A stretch of DNA of 64,000 nucleotides from an uncultured Prevotellaceae bacterium (GCA_902799765.1 CADCBZ010000026.1:1-64000), one strand, 5' to 3'. Positions 16,640 to 26,300 are shown, numbered from the stretch's first letter. The notes: a model not told the origin generated them from the sequence alone. Program-made: numbers and translations.

Positions 16640-19600
16640 ATGCAGAAAAGATTGTTTATGCTGGTTGTTACGCTGCTGACGCTTTCGTTGACAGCTGTAG
16701 CACAGGTGACGACATCTGGCATCAATGGTATCGTGACCGCCAATAACGAGGAGGTTATCGGTGCCACGGTTTCTGCCAAGCATGTTCCGTCAGGATCTGT
16801 GTATCGTGCAGTAACCAACGTGAATGGACGTTACACCATTACTGGTATGCGTTCGGGTGGCCCTTACGAGGTCGAGGTATCTTACATTGGCTATCAGACG
16901 AAGAAATTCACTGGTATCCAACTGTCTCTGGGTCAGAACACAGTCGTTGATGTGGTACTTACTGAAGGAAGTGAGATGCTTCAGGAAGTTGAGATTGTCG
17001 CATCTGCCCGTAACACCATGCGCTCTGACCGTTCAGGTGCTGTAACCAACCTGAATAATGACCAGATGGCTGCAGTTCCAACTGTTGGTCGTAGCATGAC
17101 TGATATCATGAAGATGACACCGCAGAGTAGCTCTGCCAGTGGTATGGCCATTGGTGGTGGTAACTATCGTCAGTCAAGTATCACGGTCGATGGTGCTGCT
17201 TTCAACAACGCCTTCGGTCTGGGTTCAAGTCCTCTGCCTGGTGGCGGTACACCTATCTCACTCGATGCTCTGGATCAGATGACCATCTCGATCACCCCGT
17301 ACGACGTTCGTCAGAGCGGATTCACCGGTGGTGGTATCAACGCTGTCACCAAGAGTGGTACTAACGAGTTCAAGGGTAGCCTCTATACCTATATCACCAG
17401 TACTTCACTGAAGGGTAACCGTGTGGGTAACGCCGTATTCAGCGTGGATGATGGTCACAATGATACCTATGGTCTGACCTTTGGTGGTCCAATCATCAAG
17501 GATAAGCTGTTCTTCTTCGTGAACGGTGAGTACGAGGACAATGTGACCACTGGCCCTAACGCCCTCGCCGGTGACGGCTCTACACCTTACACCCCAACCA
17601 ACCGCCGTCCGCAACTCGAGCAGTTGGAGAGTCTCTCTGACTACATGCAGAAAACTTATGGTCTGACCACAGGTCCTTGGCAGGGTTACAACGTGAAGAC
17701 ACCTGCTTACCGTATCCTGGCCCGTGTGGACTGGAACATCAATGACAACCACAAGTTCAATATCCGTTTCACCAAGTCAAACCGTAAGAGTTCAAGTGCT
17801 GCTTCTGCCTCACGTTCTGTCGGTTCTAACAGGTCAAACGATATCTATAATGGTTCAAACAATACCTATGGTAACAACTCGAACTATGGTATGAGTTCAC
17901 TCTCCAGCCGTTACTATGCTGAGTATAAGTTCACATCATTCGCTGCTGAGTTGAACTCTAAGTTCGGTAAGATCAACAACACCCTGCGTGGTACTTACTC
18001 ATTCCAGGATCAGCCCCGTTCTACCGAGTATGGTGACAGTTATCCTGTAGTGGAGATCCTGATGAACGATGGTCAGGACCACTATCCCACATGGGCTTAC
18101 ACCGGCGATATCTTCACCTATGGTAACCTGGCTCAGACCAAGACCACGGTGATCACCGATGAGTTGAACGTGACACTGGGTAAGCACAACCTGTTCGCTG
18201 GTATCCAGTTTGAGCATAACTTCGCAGCTAACGGTTACGCACAGGCTGCTGCCGGTTATTATACCTTCGAGGCTACCCCTGAGGAGGCTGTTGCCGGTAA
18301 CTGGGGTGCTGTCTTCGGACGCGGTCCCCGCACTTTCGGTATGACCTATGGTAACAACGCCAACCACTCTATGTTCACTTCTGAGATGAAGACCAACCAG
18401 TGGTCATTCTATGTTCAGGACAACATCAGCTGGAGCGAGCGTTTCCGCATGTCAGTAGGTTTCCGTTTCGAATTGCCTTCTTATCCCTCACTGGCCGACA
18501 ACTTCAACGAGGACTACTATAAGCTCGACTTCGGTGGCAAGCACTTCCGTACGGACAACGTGCCCGACGCCAGCCTCAGTTTCTCTCCGCGTATCGGTTT
18601 CAACTGGGACATCAATGGCACACGTAAGTACATCCTCCGTGGTGGTACAGGTCTCTTCGTAGGTCGTATGCCGTTCGTATGGCTCGTTTCTGCAGTCGGT
18701 AACTCGGGTATGGGTCAGACCACTTACTGGGCTACACAGGCTAACGGCAAGACCCTTCCTAATTTCACCATGAGTCAGGAGGATATGCTGAAGCAGATCG
18801 GTGCTACCAGCTCTACCACGATTCCTGGTTCTCCCACCATCCTGTCTGAGGACCTCCGTATGCCGAAGACCTGGAAGGCTTCTCTGGCATTCGATGCCAA
18901 GCTACCTTGGGATATCGACTTCACCCTCGAGGGTATCTACAACTGGGATCTGAATCCTGTTGTGGTATCTAACGCCAATGTATATTGGGATGGTGTTTCT
19001 ACCGTTGACCTCGGTCATGGTGATATCCGTCACAAGATGTCAACCTATAACAGCCAGAGTGCTTACGTGCTGGAGAATGCCGGTACAAAGGCTCACTACG
19101 CTTCACTGAGCTTCCAGTTGAACAAGAGCTTCGACTTCGGTCTGAACCTGAATGCTTCTTATACATTGCAGACAGCCAAGTCATATACCGAGGGTATCGG
19201 TGATCAGGTTTCTTCTGCATACAACAACTACCGTAACTCTATCCACGCTGTTAACGACAACGAGACTGGTTATGCTACCTACGTGGCTCCTAACCGTTTC
19301 CTCCTTTCTGCAACCTATAAGCTGAAGGAGAGTAAGAACGTCACCAATACATTCAGTCTCCTGTATGATGCTTATCAGTACGGTTATCTGGGAACATATT
19401 CTTACAGCCGTTACTCTTACATCTTCAACAGCAACATCAACAACGATCCTTCTGCTCCTGGTAACCTGATCTACGTTCCTGCTTCTCGTCAGGAGCTCAA
19501 CAACTGGGACTTCAAGGATGGTAAGATTAATGGTGAGCCATATACTGCAGAGATGCAGCGTGATGACTTCTGGACCTTCATCGAGCAGGATGACTACCTG

Positions 19601-19942
19601 CAGGATCGCAAGGGTCAGTATGCTGAGCGTGGTGGCGCTAAGATGCCTTGGCACCATCAGCTGGACTTCAAGTATCTGCGTGACATGAGCATTAAGTGGG
19701 GTAAGACCAAGCACACCCTGCAGCTCGGTCTGGATATAGAGAACCTGCTCAACTTCCTCTGCAAGGATTGGGGCCTGTACAAGCAGATCACGGGTAACAC
19801 CCTGCTGACTTATGATACAAAGACCAATCAATATACATATAACCTCGTGAACGGTGCCCGTCACCTCTCTACTTCTCAGAACTATGAGAGCACGGCTTCG
19901 ACCTACCGCATCCAGTTCACGATCCGTTATCTGTTCAACTAA
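16640..19942 (+). CDS. Oar-like TonB-dependent receptor
   Basis: This 1100-residue outer-membrane protein has a signal peptide (to about residue 21, AVAQ). A carboxypeptidase-regulatory-like domain follows (about 25-110, GINGIVTANNEEVIGATVSA ... VNGRYTITGMRSGGPYEVEV), then a plug (about 130-240, SITVDGAAFNNAFG, GGINAVTKSGTNEFKG) and a beta-barrel ending IQFTIRYLFN. The terminal Phe-rich strand and domain order match the OmpA-related/Oar TonB receptors. No SusD-like partner gene is adjacent, so it is not a classical SusCD pair. The substrate is unknown. Confidence 0.9.
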   Translation: MQKRLFMLVVTLLTLSLTAVAQVTTSGINGIVTANNEEVIGATVSAKHVPSGSVYRAVTNVNGRYTITGMRSGGPYEVEVSYIGYQTKKFTGIQLSLGQNTVVDVVLTEGSEMLQEVEIVASARNTMRSDRSGAVTNLNNDQMAAVPTVGRSMTDIMKMTPQSSSASGMAIGGGNYRQSSITVDGAAFNNAFGLGSSPLPGGGTPISLDALDQMTISITPYDVRQSGFTGGGINAVTKSGTNEFKGSLYTYITSTSLKGNRVGNAVFSVDDGHNDTYGLTFGGPIIKDKLFFFVNGEYEDNVTTGPNALAGDGSTPYTPTNRRPQLEQLESLSDYMQKTYGLTTGPWQGYNVKTPAYRILARVDWNINDNHKFNIRFTKSNRKSSSAASASRSVGSNRSNDIYNGSNNTYGNNSNYGMSSLSSRYYAEYKFTSFAAELNSKFGKINNTLRGTYSFQDQPRSTEYGDSYPVVEILMNDGQDHYPTWAYTGDIFTYGNLAQTKTTVITDELNVTLGKHNLFAGIQFEHNFAANGYAQAAAGYYTFEATPEEAVAGNWGAVFGRGPRTFGMTYGNNANHSMFTSEMKTNQWSFYVQDNISWSERFRMSVGFRFELPSYPSLADNFNEDYYKLDFGGKHFRTDNVPDASLSFSPRIGFNWDINGTRKYILRGGTGLFVGRMPFVWLVSAVGNSGMGQTTYWATQANGKTLPNFTMSQEDMLKQIGATSSTTIPGSPTILSEDLRMPKTWKASLAFDAKLPWDIDFTLEGIYNWDLNPVVVSNANVYWDGVSTVDLGHGDIRHKMSTYNSQSAYVLENAGTKAHYASLSFQLNKSFDFGLNLNASYTLQTAKSYTEGIGDQVSSAYNNYRNSIHAVNDNETGYATYVAPNRFLLSATYKLKESKNVTNTFSLLYDAYQYGYLGTYSYSRYSYIFNSNINNDPSAPGNLIYVPASRQELNNWDFKDGKINGEPYTAEMQRDDFWTFIEQDDYLQDRKGQYAERGGAKMPWHHQLDFKYLRDMSIKWGKTKHTLQLGLDIENLLNFLCKDWGLYKQITGNTLLTYDTKTNQYTYNLVNGARHLSTSQNYESTASTYRIQFTIRYLFN

Positions 19943-19959
19943 GATTGTTTGTAAGCTAA

Positions 19960-19985
19960 TCCCCGCCAGTCCGGCGGGGATTTTT
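19960..19985 (+). terminator. terminator of the TonB receptor gene
   Basis: An 8-bp GC-rich stem (TCCCCGCC / GGCGGGGA) with 5-base loop and TTTTTA tail, 18 bases after the stop codon. Confidence 0.85.
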
Positions 19986-19996
19986 ATTCACCATAG

Positions 19997-20026
19997 AAAA
20001 ATCCTCGCCAATCGGCGAGGATTTTT
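19997..20026. terminator. bidirectional terminator next to the tRNA
   Basis: A perfect 13-bp stem AAAAATCCTCGCC / GGCGAGGATTTTT with loop AATC. On the minus strand it directly follows the tRNA 3' end. Confidence 0.85.
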
Positions 20027-20029
20027 TGT

Positions 20030-20103
20030 AGGGACACCCGGGCTCGAACCGGGGACCTCTGCAATGTGACTGCAGCGCTCTAAACCAACTGGGCTATGCC
20101 CCT
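20030..20103 (-). tRNA. tRNA-Val (anticodon CAC)
   Basis: The minus strand folds as a 74-nt tRNA. The acceptor stem is AGGGGCA/TGTCCCT with one G-U pair. The D arm is GCCC-AGTTGGTTTA-GAGC with one C-A mismatch, the anticodon arm CTGCA-GTCACAT-TGCAG, the variable region AGGTC, and the T arm CCCGG-TTCGAGC-CCGGG. U33 and A37 flank CAC, which reads the Val codon GUG. Base 32 is G and base 38 U, which is unusual. CCA is not encoded. Confidence 0.75.
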
Positions 20104-20173
20104 ATACTATTGTTAAGCGGATGCAAAGGTACACAATTTTATTGAAAATGCAAAAGATTTCGAAAAAAAGTTG

Positions 20174-20181
20174 TACCTTTG
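20174..20181 (+). promoter_or_regulatory. -7 box for glyS
   Basis: TACCTTTG, 30 bases before the glyS ATG. Confidence 0.6.
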
Positions 20182-20210
20182 CACCATAAATTCGAATTTA
20201 TAGATAAATT

Positions 20211-21752
20211 ATGGCACAAGAAGATGTATTTAAGAAAATCGTAAGCCACTGTAAAGAGTATGGTTTCGTATTCCCCAGCAGTGAGATTTACGATGGTTTG
20301 GGCGCCGTTTATGACTATGGTCAGAACGGTGTGGAGTTGAAGAATAATATTAAGCAGTACTGGTGGAAGGCTATGACGATGCTGCACGAGAACATCGTGG
20401 GTATCGACAGCGCCATCTTTATGCACCCGACGATATGGAAGGCTTCCGGACACGTGGATGCTTTCAACGATCCCCTGATTGATAACCGCGACTCTAAGAA
20501 GCGCTATCGTGCTGACGTGCTGATCGAGGATCAGATTGCCAAGTACGACGAGAAGATCCAGAAGGAAGTGGAGAAGGCTCGCAAGCGTTTTGGCGACAGC
20601 TTTGATGAGGCTAAGTATCTGGAGACATCTGAGCGCGTGAAGGAGACCAAGGAGAAGCGTGACAATCTGCATGCCCGCTATGCGGCTGCTATGCAGGGAC
20701 CGGATCTCGACGAGTTGAAGCAGATTATCCTCGATGAGGAGATCGTTTGTCCTATTAGTGGTACCCGCAACTGGACCGATGTGCGTCAGTTCAATCTGAT
20801 GTTCTCTACTGAGATGGGTGCCAGCGCTGATGCTTCGATGAAGATATACCTGCGTCCTGAGACTGCTCAGGGTATCTTTGTGAACTACCTGAACGTGCAG
20901 AAGACTGGTCGTATGAAGATTCCTTTTGGTATTGCCCAGATCGGTAAGGCTTTCCGTAACGAGATTGTGGCTCGTCAGTTCATCTTCCGTATGCGTGAGT
21001 TCGAGCAGATGGAGATGCAGTTCTTCGTACAGCCTGGTACAGAACTGGAGTGGTTCCCGAAGTGGAAGGAGACCCGTATGAAGTGGCATCAGGCTCTGGG
21101 CTTCGGTGCTGAGAACTACCGTTTCCATGATCATGACAAGCTGGCTCACTATGCCAACGCTGCTACCGATATTGAGTTCAAGATGCCATTCGGCTTCAAG
21201 GAGGTGGAGGGTATCCACTCTCGTACGAACTTCGACCTCTCGCAGCATGAGAAATATTCTGGCAAGTCAATCAAGTACTTCGATCCTCAGACCAACGAGA
21301 GTTATACCCCGTATGTCATCGAGACCTCTATTGGTGTGGATCGTATGTTCCTGAGCATTATGTGTCACGCCTTCGAGGAGGAGAAACTGGAGAATGGTGA
21401 GACCCGCGTGGTGCTGAAGTTGCCCGCAGCTCTGGCACCTGTGAAGTGTGCTGTGATGCCGCTGGTGAAGAAGGACGGTCTGCCTGAGAAAGCACGTGAG
21501 ATCATCGACCAGCTGAAGTTCCACTTCAATTGTCAGTATGATGAGAAGGACTCTATCGGTAAGCGCTATCGTCGTCAGGACGCTATTGGTACACCGTACT
21601 GTGTCACCGTGGATCACGACACGCTGACTGACGGTAAGGTCACCCTGCGTTTCCGCGATACGATGGAGCAGGAGCGTGTGAACATCAGCGACCTGAATGC
21701 GATCATCGAGGATAAGGTGAGCATTGCCAGTCTGCTGAAGAAGCTTCAGTAA
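20211..21752 (+). CDS. glyS: glycyl-tRNA synthetase
   Basis: A 513-residue class II aminoacyl-tRNA synthetase of the dimeric (archaeal/eukaryote-like) type. Motif 2 is seen as FRNEIVARQFIFRMREFEQM, and motif 3 as ETSIGVDRMFLSIM. The N-terminal FPSSEIYDGLGAVYDYGQNG and YLRPETAQGIFVNY are family signatures. The C-terminal anticodon-binding domain begins near residue 405 (PVKCAVMPLVKKDGLPEKAR). Confidence 0.96.
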   Translation: MAQEDVFKKIVSHCKEYGFVFPSSEIYDGLGAVYDYGQNGVELKNNIKQYWWKAMTMLHENIVGIDSAIFMHPTIWKASGHVDAFNDPLIDNRDSKKRYRADVLIEDQIAKYDEKIQKEVEKARKRFGDSFDEAKYLETSERVKETKEKRDNLHARYAAAMQGPDLDELKQIILDEEIVCPISGTRNWTDVRQFNLMFSTEMGASADASMKIYLRPETAQGIFVNYLNVQKTGRMKIPFGIAQIGKAFRNEIVARQFIFRMREFEQMEMQFFVQPGTELEWFPKWKETRMKWHQALGFGAENYRFHDHDKLAHYANAATDIEFKMPFGFKEVEGIHSRTNFDLSQHEKYSGKSIKYFDPQTNESYTPYVIETSIGVDRMFLSIMCHAFEEEKLENGETRVVLKLPAALAPVKCAVMPLVKKDGLPEKAREIIDQLKFHFNCQYDEKDSIGKRYRRQDAIGTPYCVTVDHDTLTDGKVTLRFRDTMEQERVNISDLNAIIEDKVSIASLLKKLQ

Positions 21753-21798
21753 TATAATAAGGTAAAAGCGTTAGAAGATGATAAAGTCTATCGAGCAT

Positions 21799-22404
21799 AT
21801 GGCAACGTCGCTGGTGAAATGGCTGATGCCATTGTGCCTGTTGACCGTCGTGCCTCTGGTTTCTTGTGAGGAAGACGATGATGACGATGATGAGTCTGCC
21901 GATGAGTTCGAAAACTGGCAGCAACGCAATGATGAGATGTTGGAGCTGTGGGCCGCTGATCCAGATCTTCAGAAGTATAAGAACTATGCGTTGAACGAAA
22001 AGGCGACAGCAGGAAACAGCGACTACATCTATGTGAAGGTACTGGAGTCTGCTACATCCGAGTCCATCACACCCTTCCTGACGGATACGGTTCGTATCGC
22101 CTATCGTGGTAGGCTGATTCCTTCAATAACTTATCCTGAAGGCTATGTTTTTGACCAGTCCTATCTGAACGACTTTAATTGGCGGACGGCATATGCCACA
22201 TCGGGTTGCGGCTGGATTGAGGGTCTTCAGACAGCCTTGCTGAAAATGCATGTCGGTGATCGCTGGTTGATTCATATTCCCTATCAGTTGGGTTATGGTA
22301 GCAGCACCACCTCCTCTACGATTCCTGCCTATAGTAATCTGATATTCGACGTGGCGCTCTATGACGTATGGCATCCTGGAGAGACAAGGCCGCCATTTAA
22401 ATAA
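21799..22404 (+). CDS. FKBP-type peptidyl-prolyl isomerase lipoprotein
   Basis: About 201 residues from the ATG at 21799 (MATSLVKWLMPLCLL); an ATG 7 codons earlier is also possible. The signal peptide ends at a lipobox-like PLVSC, followed by an acidic run. The FKBP core is in the C-terminal half: VRIAYRGRLI, GCGWIEGLQTALLKMHVGDR, IPYQLGYGSS, NLIFDVALYDV. It probably acts as a periplasmic or outer-membrane folding helper. It follows glyS by 46 bases. Confidence 0.85.
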   Translation: MATSLVKWLMPLCLLTVVPLVSCEEDDDDDDESADEFENWQQRNDEMLELWAADPDLQKYKNYALNEKATAGNSDYIYVKVLESATSESITPFLTDTVRIAYRGRLIPSITYPEGYVFDQSYLNDFNWRTAYATSGCGWIEGLQTALLKMHVGDRWLIHIPYQLGYGSSTTSSTIPAYSNLIFDVALYDVWHPGETRPPFK

Positions 22405-22411
22405 TTAATAT

Positions 22412-22446
22412 AAAGGGCATCATGTGTGATAGCATGGTGCCCTTTT
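22412..22446 (+). terminator. terminator between the FKBP and AAA genes
   Basis: A 13-bp stem with one G-U pair (AAAGGGCATCATG / CATGGTGCCCTTT) and a TTTTAT tail. Only 16 bases separate it from the next ATG, leaving no room for a promoter. The downstream AAA-DUF4435 pair therefore probably depends on readthrough, or on an unseen promoter within the FKBP gene. Confidence 0.75.
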
Positions 22447-22461
22447 ATAAACAAAAAGCTT

Positions 22462-23298
22462 ATGCAAAAGTATGCTGACTACATCAAACGGATAGAGATC
22501 GATTCTCTATGGAGCGGTAAGAAACATATCGTTTGGGAGTTGAACCGTCAGGTGAATATTCTCAGCGGTAGTAATGGTCAGGGTAAGAGTACGATCCTGA
22601 ACAAGGTGGTGAAGGGACTGGCTGCTGGCGGCGAGTTTCCGAGTCACATGCTCAAGGGCGTGAAACTTGAAGTGGAGCCAGAGGACGCGAAGTGGATCAG
22701 GTATGACATGATTCGTTCACTCGACTCCAACTTACAGAAGACGCTTTCCGAAGGTGATGGCTTCATCAGACAGGCACTCACGGCACTTGCTGGCGTGGGA
22801 GGCGGTTCGCTGCTCGACATCCAGTTGTATAACCTACAGCGAAAGTTCCTTGATTATCAGGTGAAGATCGGTAACCGTATCATCGAGAAACTTCAGACGG
22901 GTGATACGGATGCTGCCCAACAGCTCTCACAAAAGAAAACGCGATTCCAGGATATTGTTGACGACCTGTTCTCTGAGACGGGCAAGCGGATCATCCGTAC
23001 TGAGAACGAGCTTCGTTTCACGCAGATTGGTGAGATGCTGTTGCCCTACCAGCTGTCGAGTGGCGAGAAACAGCTGCTTGTCATCCTGCTGACGGTGCTG
23101 GTAGAGGACAACCAACCCTATGTGCTTTTCATGGACGAGCCTGAGGTGTCGCTTCATATCGAATGGCAGAAGCGACTCATCGATCTCTGTCTGGAATTGA
23201 ATCCAAATGTGCAGATCATTCTGACCACCCATTCGCCCGCCGTCGTCATGAATGGTTGGGTGGACTCCGTCACGGAGGTTTCCGATATCACGAGTTAA
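22462..23298 (+). CDS. AAA ATPase (PARIS AriA-like candidate)
   Basis: A 278-residue ABC-type AAA ATPase. Walker A is GSNGQGKST, the signature LSSGEKQ, Walker B PYVLFMDEPEVSLHIEWQKR, and the switch LTTHSP. The start MQKYADYIKRIEIDSLW at 22462 follows the terminator; an earlier in-frame ATG lies inside the hairpin. The gene is followed 28 bases later by a DUF4435 gene. An AAA ATPase plus DUF4435 (Toprim-like) is the composition of the PARIS anti-phage system, although this ATPase is shorter than typical AriA as I recall it. It could instead be a housekeeping pair. Confidence 0.75.
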   Translation: MQKYADYIKRIEIDSLWSGKKHIVWELNRQVNILSGSNGQGKSTILNKVVKGLAAGGEFPSHMLKGVKLEVEPEDAKWIRYDMIRSLDSNLQKTLSEGDGFIRQALTALAGVGGGSLLDIQLYNLQRKFLDYQVKIGNRIIEKLQTGDTDAAQQLSQKKTRFQDIVDDLFSETGKRIIRTENELRFTQIGEMLLPYQLSSGEKQLLVILLTVLVEDNQPYVLFMDEPEVSLHIEWQKRLIDLCLELNPNVQIILTTHSPAVVMNGWVDSVTEVSDITS

Positions 23299-23326
23299 TA
23301 TTTGCAACGGACTACCGAAAAAGCTG

Positions 23327-24337
23327 ATGGCCTATAAACTAAAAGACAATCTGAATAGCAGGTACTTTGAAGCAGCGAACTCGCTGACTTCAAAGAAAGC
23401 GCGTCGTAGGATCGTTGCCTACGTCGAGAGCTATGATGATATCTACTTTTGGCGGACCGTCCTCAGTGAGTTTGAAAACGAGAAACGTTATTTCGAGGTG
23501 ATGCTCCCCTCCAAGGCTAATCTGACGCGTGGCAAGAAGTCGGTGCTGATGAACTTCCTCGAAGGGGAACCACTCGGACGTGATATGATTGCCTGTGTGG
23601 ATGCCGATTACGACTATCTGTTACAACGTCGAAGTCATCAGTCGCAGAAGGTATTGGACAGTCCTTATGTCTTCCATACCTATGTCTATGCCATCGAGAA
23701 CTTCCAGTGTTATGCGCCCTCGTTGCATAATGTATGTGTGTCGGTGACGCTCAACGACCACCGTATCTTTGATTTCCGAGAGTACTTCCGTCTGTTTAGT
23801 GAGGCTCTCTTCCCGTTGTTCGTGTGGTCGATCATGCTCTATCGCAACGGAAACTATCCCAGGTTCTCTATCACTGATCTGAACCGTATTGCTGACCCGG
23901 GAGGCTTTAATGTACAGAACCCGGGACCTTCGATCGACAATGTCAGACGGAAGGTGCGTACGAAGGTCCATGACCTGCAGCGTCAGTTCCCTGATTCCAA
24001 GGAAGAGTATCTTGCCACCAAGGAGGATATCAAGACGCTGGGTGTGACCCCGCAGACCACCTACCTCTATATCCAGGGTCACCATCTGTTTGATACGGTT
24101 GTCTCACCCATTCTCTCCAAGGTCTGCAACCTGCTTCGTCAGGAGCGTCAGAATGAGATCTATCATGCCTCTGCCCATAAGACACAGAAGCGAAATGAAA
24201 TGTCCTGCTATGAAAACTCATTGCAGGACATCAAAGTGATGCTCAAGAAGAACACGGGTTACATGATTTCAGAGCAGTTCCAACATGTTCAGGCTGACAT
24301 CCGTCATTACCTGGACCAGGACCAGTCTATTCAGTAA
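23327..24337 (+). CDS. DUF4435 protein (PARIS AriB-like candidate)
   Basis: A 336-residue DUF4435 protein. Toprim-like acidic positions are visible: IVAYVESYDDIYFW (Glu and DD) near residue 28 and MIACVDADYDYLL (DxD) near residue 88. A long helical C-terminal part follows. The start MAYKLKDNLNSRYFE at 23327 is preferred over an earlier ATG that lies inside the ATPase gene. The 3' end overlaps the convergent GH97 gene by 11 bases. In PARIS, AriB is the toxic effector nuclease released by AriA; whether that holds here is inference. Confidence 0.78.
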   Translation: MAYKLKDNLNSRYFEAANSLTSKKARRRIVAYVESYDDIYFWRTVLSEFENEKRYFEVMLPSKANLTRGKKSVLMNFLEGEPLGRDMIACVDADYDYLLQRRSHQSQKVLDSPYVFHTYVYAIENFQCYAPSLHNVCVSVTLNDHRIFDFREYFRLFSEALFPLFVWSIMLYRNGNYPRFSITDLNRIADPGGFNVQNPGPSIDNVRRKVRTKVHDLQRQFPDSKEEYLATKEDIKTLGVTPQTTYLYIQGHHLFDTVVSPILSKVCNLLRQERQNEIYHASAHKTQKRNEMSCYENSLQDIKVMLKKNTGYMISEQFQHVQADIRHYLDQDQSIQ

Positions 24338-26294
24338 TAATAATACCGCCCATTGGCTGGATCGTTACCTTCGCTTCACCATTCTTACCGACCTTCATGG
24401 TCTTCAGTTCTGAAGCCGGCAGCAGTTCACCCTTCTTTAGGGGCTTGTCGGTGTAGTAACGCACCGTCTTACCTGCCAGCATAGGCAACTGGAGCGTCAG
24501 GTCTTTCTTCTGCTGGGTTCCGTTCAATCCAGCTACATACCACTTGTCGCCTGTACGACGTGCCAGTACCACATAGTTGGTTGGATAGCCCTCAATAAAC
24601 TGTGTCTCCTCCCAGGTGGTAGGAATCTCCTTCAGGAAATCCAGCTCAAACTGAGGCAGTTCTTCGAGGTTATTGGGATAGATGGCCACGCAGTTCACGC
24701 TCGTCTGGATGACGATGGCTGAAGCCATCTCAAACACATCGCTGGTATAGCGCTGATGACGGCTCTTGTTGTCGCGGCTCATGTGGTGGTTCATCATCAC
24801 ACCGCCCCAGTCGGCAGCAGCCACTGCATTGCGGGAGAAGGGGTGCATGGTCAGCTCGAAACCTTCCTGTTTGGCATGATGCTCTGAGAAGAACACATTC
24901 TCTGAAGCCAGGAAAGCCTCGCTCGCTACATAGTTAGGATACATGCGCTCCCAACCTCGTGGTAGGGTGCAGCCGTGGAAGATGACCTGCAGACCGTGAC
25001 GATTGCCGTCGGCGAGGATATCCTCGTAGAGTTTCATCATCTCCTGTTTGTCGCTGCCGAAGAAATCCACCTTGATACCAGCTACACCAATCTTCTCCAT
25101 CCATGCCATCTCACGCTCACGGGCAATCGAGGTGCTCATGCCGTTGTGGGGTCCCTGAGGGGCATCGTTCCAGGTGCCGTTGGAGTTGTACCAAAGCAAC
25201 AGACGTACGCCCTTGCTTTGGGCGTACTGTGACAATTCCTCGATGCGGTTACGACCAATCTGGGTATCCCAGAGGGCATCCACGAGGGTGTATTCATATC
25301 CCATCTCTGATGCCAGGTCGATCATCTTCACCTGATCCTCGTAGATGGTGGAGTTGTCCTGCCAGATGAGCCAACCCCAGGTGTAACGGCCCGGGCAGTA
25401 TTCCTGTTTGGCTTCGTAGAGCGGCTCCACTACATCGTAGGGGATGGTAGTCTCCACGATGGGTTTCAAGGTAGAGCCGACAGTGATGGTGCGCCATGGG
25501 GTAGAACCTGGCAGGTTGATGCCGGCATAGTTGCTACCCATTCCCTTCATCTCACCCGGGTTCGGGAAGGCGATGGTATAGCCCTTGCCCTGCTCAAAGT
25601 CGCTCAGGTGAGCACCCACGTAGTTGCTGCCTACACCTGTCTCACTGACGAGCACCCAGCCGTCTTCACCGATACGGAAGAGGCAAGGGAAAGTGTAGCC
25701 CTCGCCAAAGGCCGACGGGACGTTCAGCGCTGCGTCAGCTTTATATTCCTCCTCATAAGAAGGTTTGGTCTGTGCGAAACCTACCATCGGCTTGCTCTGC
25801 GGACAGATGAAACTGGTGGCCTGATCGGGGAAGTTGAACCCGGTAGCCTCGCTTTGGATGACGACGCTGTTTGTATCCTTCAGCTTACCCTTCTGTATGG
25901 TGTAACGGAAGGCGATGTCGTTGTCTGACACTACGAAGGTGACCACCATCGGCATATCATCGGCATTGGTCAGGGTGACATCCAACTGATTGGCCACGAA
26001 GTGTGATTGCGATGCTTTCGTGCGGGTCATGGTGTAGGTCTTATCTACACTGCTCTGCTGACTGTCCGTCAACTTCAGTCCTTTAGTGTAATCACCGATG
26101 TCGGTCTTCAGACCTAAGGCAGAAGGCGTCATCATGGTCTTGCCGTCGTAGCTGACGGTATAGGCGGCCTGTCCGTTCTGACAGGTGATATCCACTTTCA
26201 GTTTCCCGTTAGGAGATGACACACTGACAACCTGTGCCATCGCCGTGAGGGCTGACACCAATAACACACTGAATGAAAACAATTTCTTAGTCAT
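24327..26294 (-). CDS. glycoside hydrolase family 97
   Basis: A 655-residue periplasmic enzyme with a signal peptide (MTKKLFSFSVLLVSALTAMA). It has an N-terminal beta-sandwich (VVSVSSPNGKLKVDITCQNG), a (beta/alpha)8 barrel and a C-terminal domain. In the barrel are GVAGIKVDFFGSDKQEMMK, LQVIFHGCTLPRGWERMYPN and EHHAKQEGFELTMHPFSRNA. The Asp in KVDFFGSD is where retaining GH97 enzymes (alpha-galactosidase type) have their nucleophile as I recall, so an alpha-galactosidase activity is possible; this is not certain. No polysaccharide-utilisation genes are adjacent. Confidence 0.9.
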   Translation of the reverse strand: MTKKLFSFSVLLVSALTAMAQVVSVSSPNGKLKVDITCQNGQAAYTVSYDGKTMMTPSALGLKTDIGDYTKGLKLTDSQQSSVDKTYTMTRTKASQSHFVANQLDVTLTNADDMPMVVTFVVSDNDIAFRYTIQKGKLKDTNSVVIQSEATGFNFPDQATSFICPQSKPMVGFAQTKPSYEEEYKADAALNVPSAFGEGYTFPCLFRIGEDGWVLVSETGVGSNYVGAHLSDFEQGKGYTIAFPNPGEMKGMGSNYAGINLPGSTPWRTITVGSTLKPIVETTIPYDVVEPLYEAKQEYCPGRYTWGWLIWQDNSTIYEDQVKMIDLASEMGYEYTLVDALWDTQIGRNRIEELSQYAQSKGVRLLLWYNSNGTWNDAPQGPHNGMSTSIAREREMAWMEKIGVAGIKVDFFGSDKQEMMKLYEDILADGNRHGLQVIFHGCTLPRGWERMYPNYVASEAFLASENVFFSEHHAKQEGFELTMHPFSRNAVAAADWGGVMMNHHMSRDNKSRHQRYTSDVFEMASAIVIQTSVNCVAIYPNNLEELPQFELDFLKEIPTTWEETQFIEGYPTNYVVLARRTGDKWYVAGLNGTQQKKDLTLQLPMLAGKTVRYYTDKPLKKGELLPASELKTMKVGKNGEAKVTIQPMGGIIITE

Positions 26295-26300
26295 AATCTT

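Noticed and set aside
16640-19942. A SusC/SusD polysaccharide-utilisation pair
   Set aside because: No SusD-like gene follows; the receptor is of the Oar-like type and is closed by a terminator and a tRNA.
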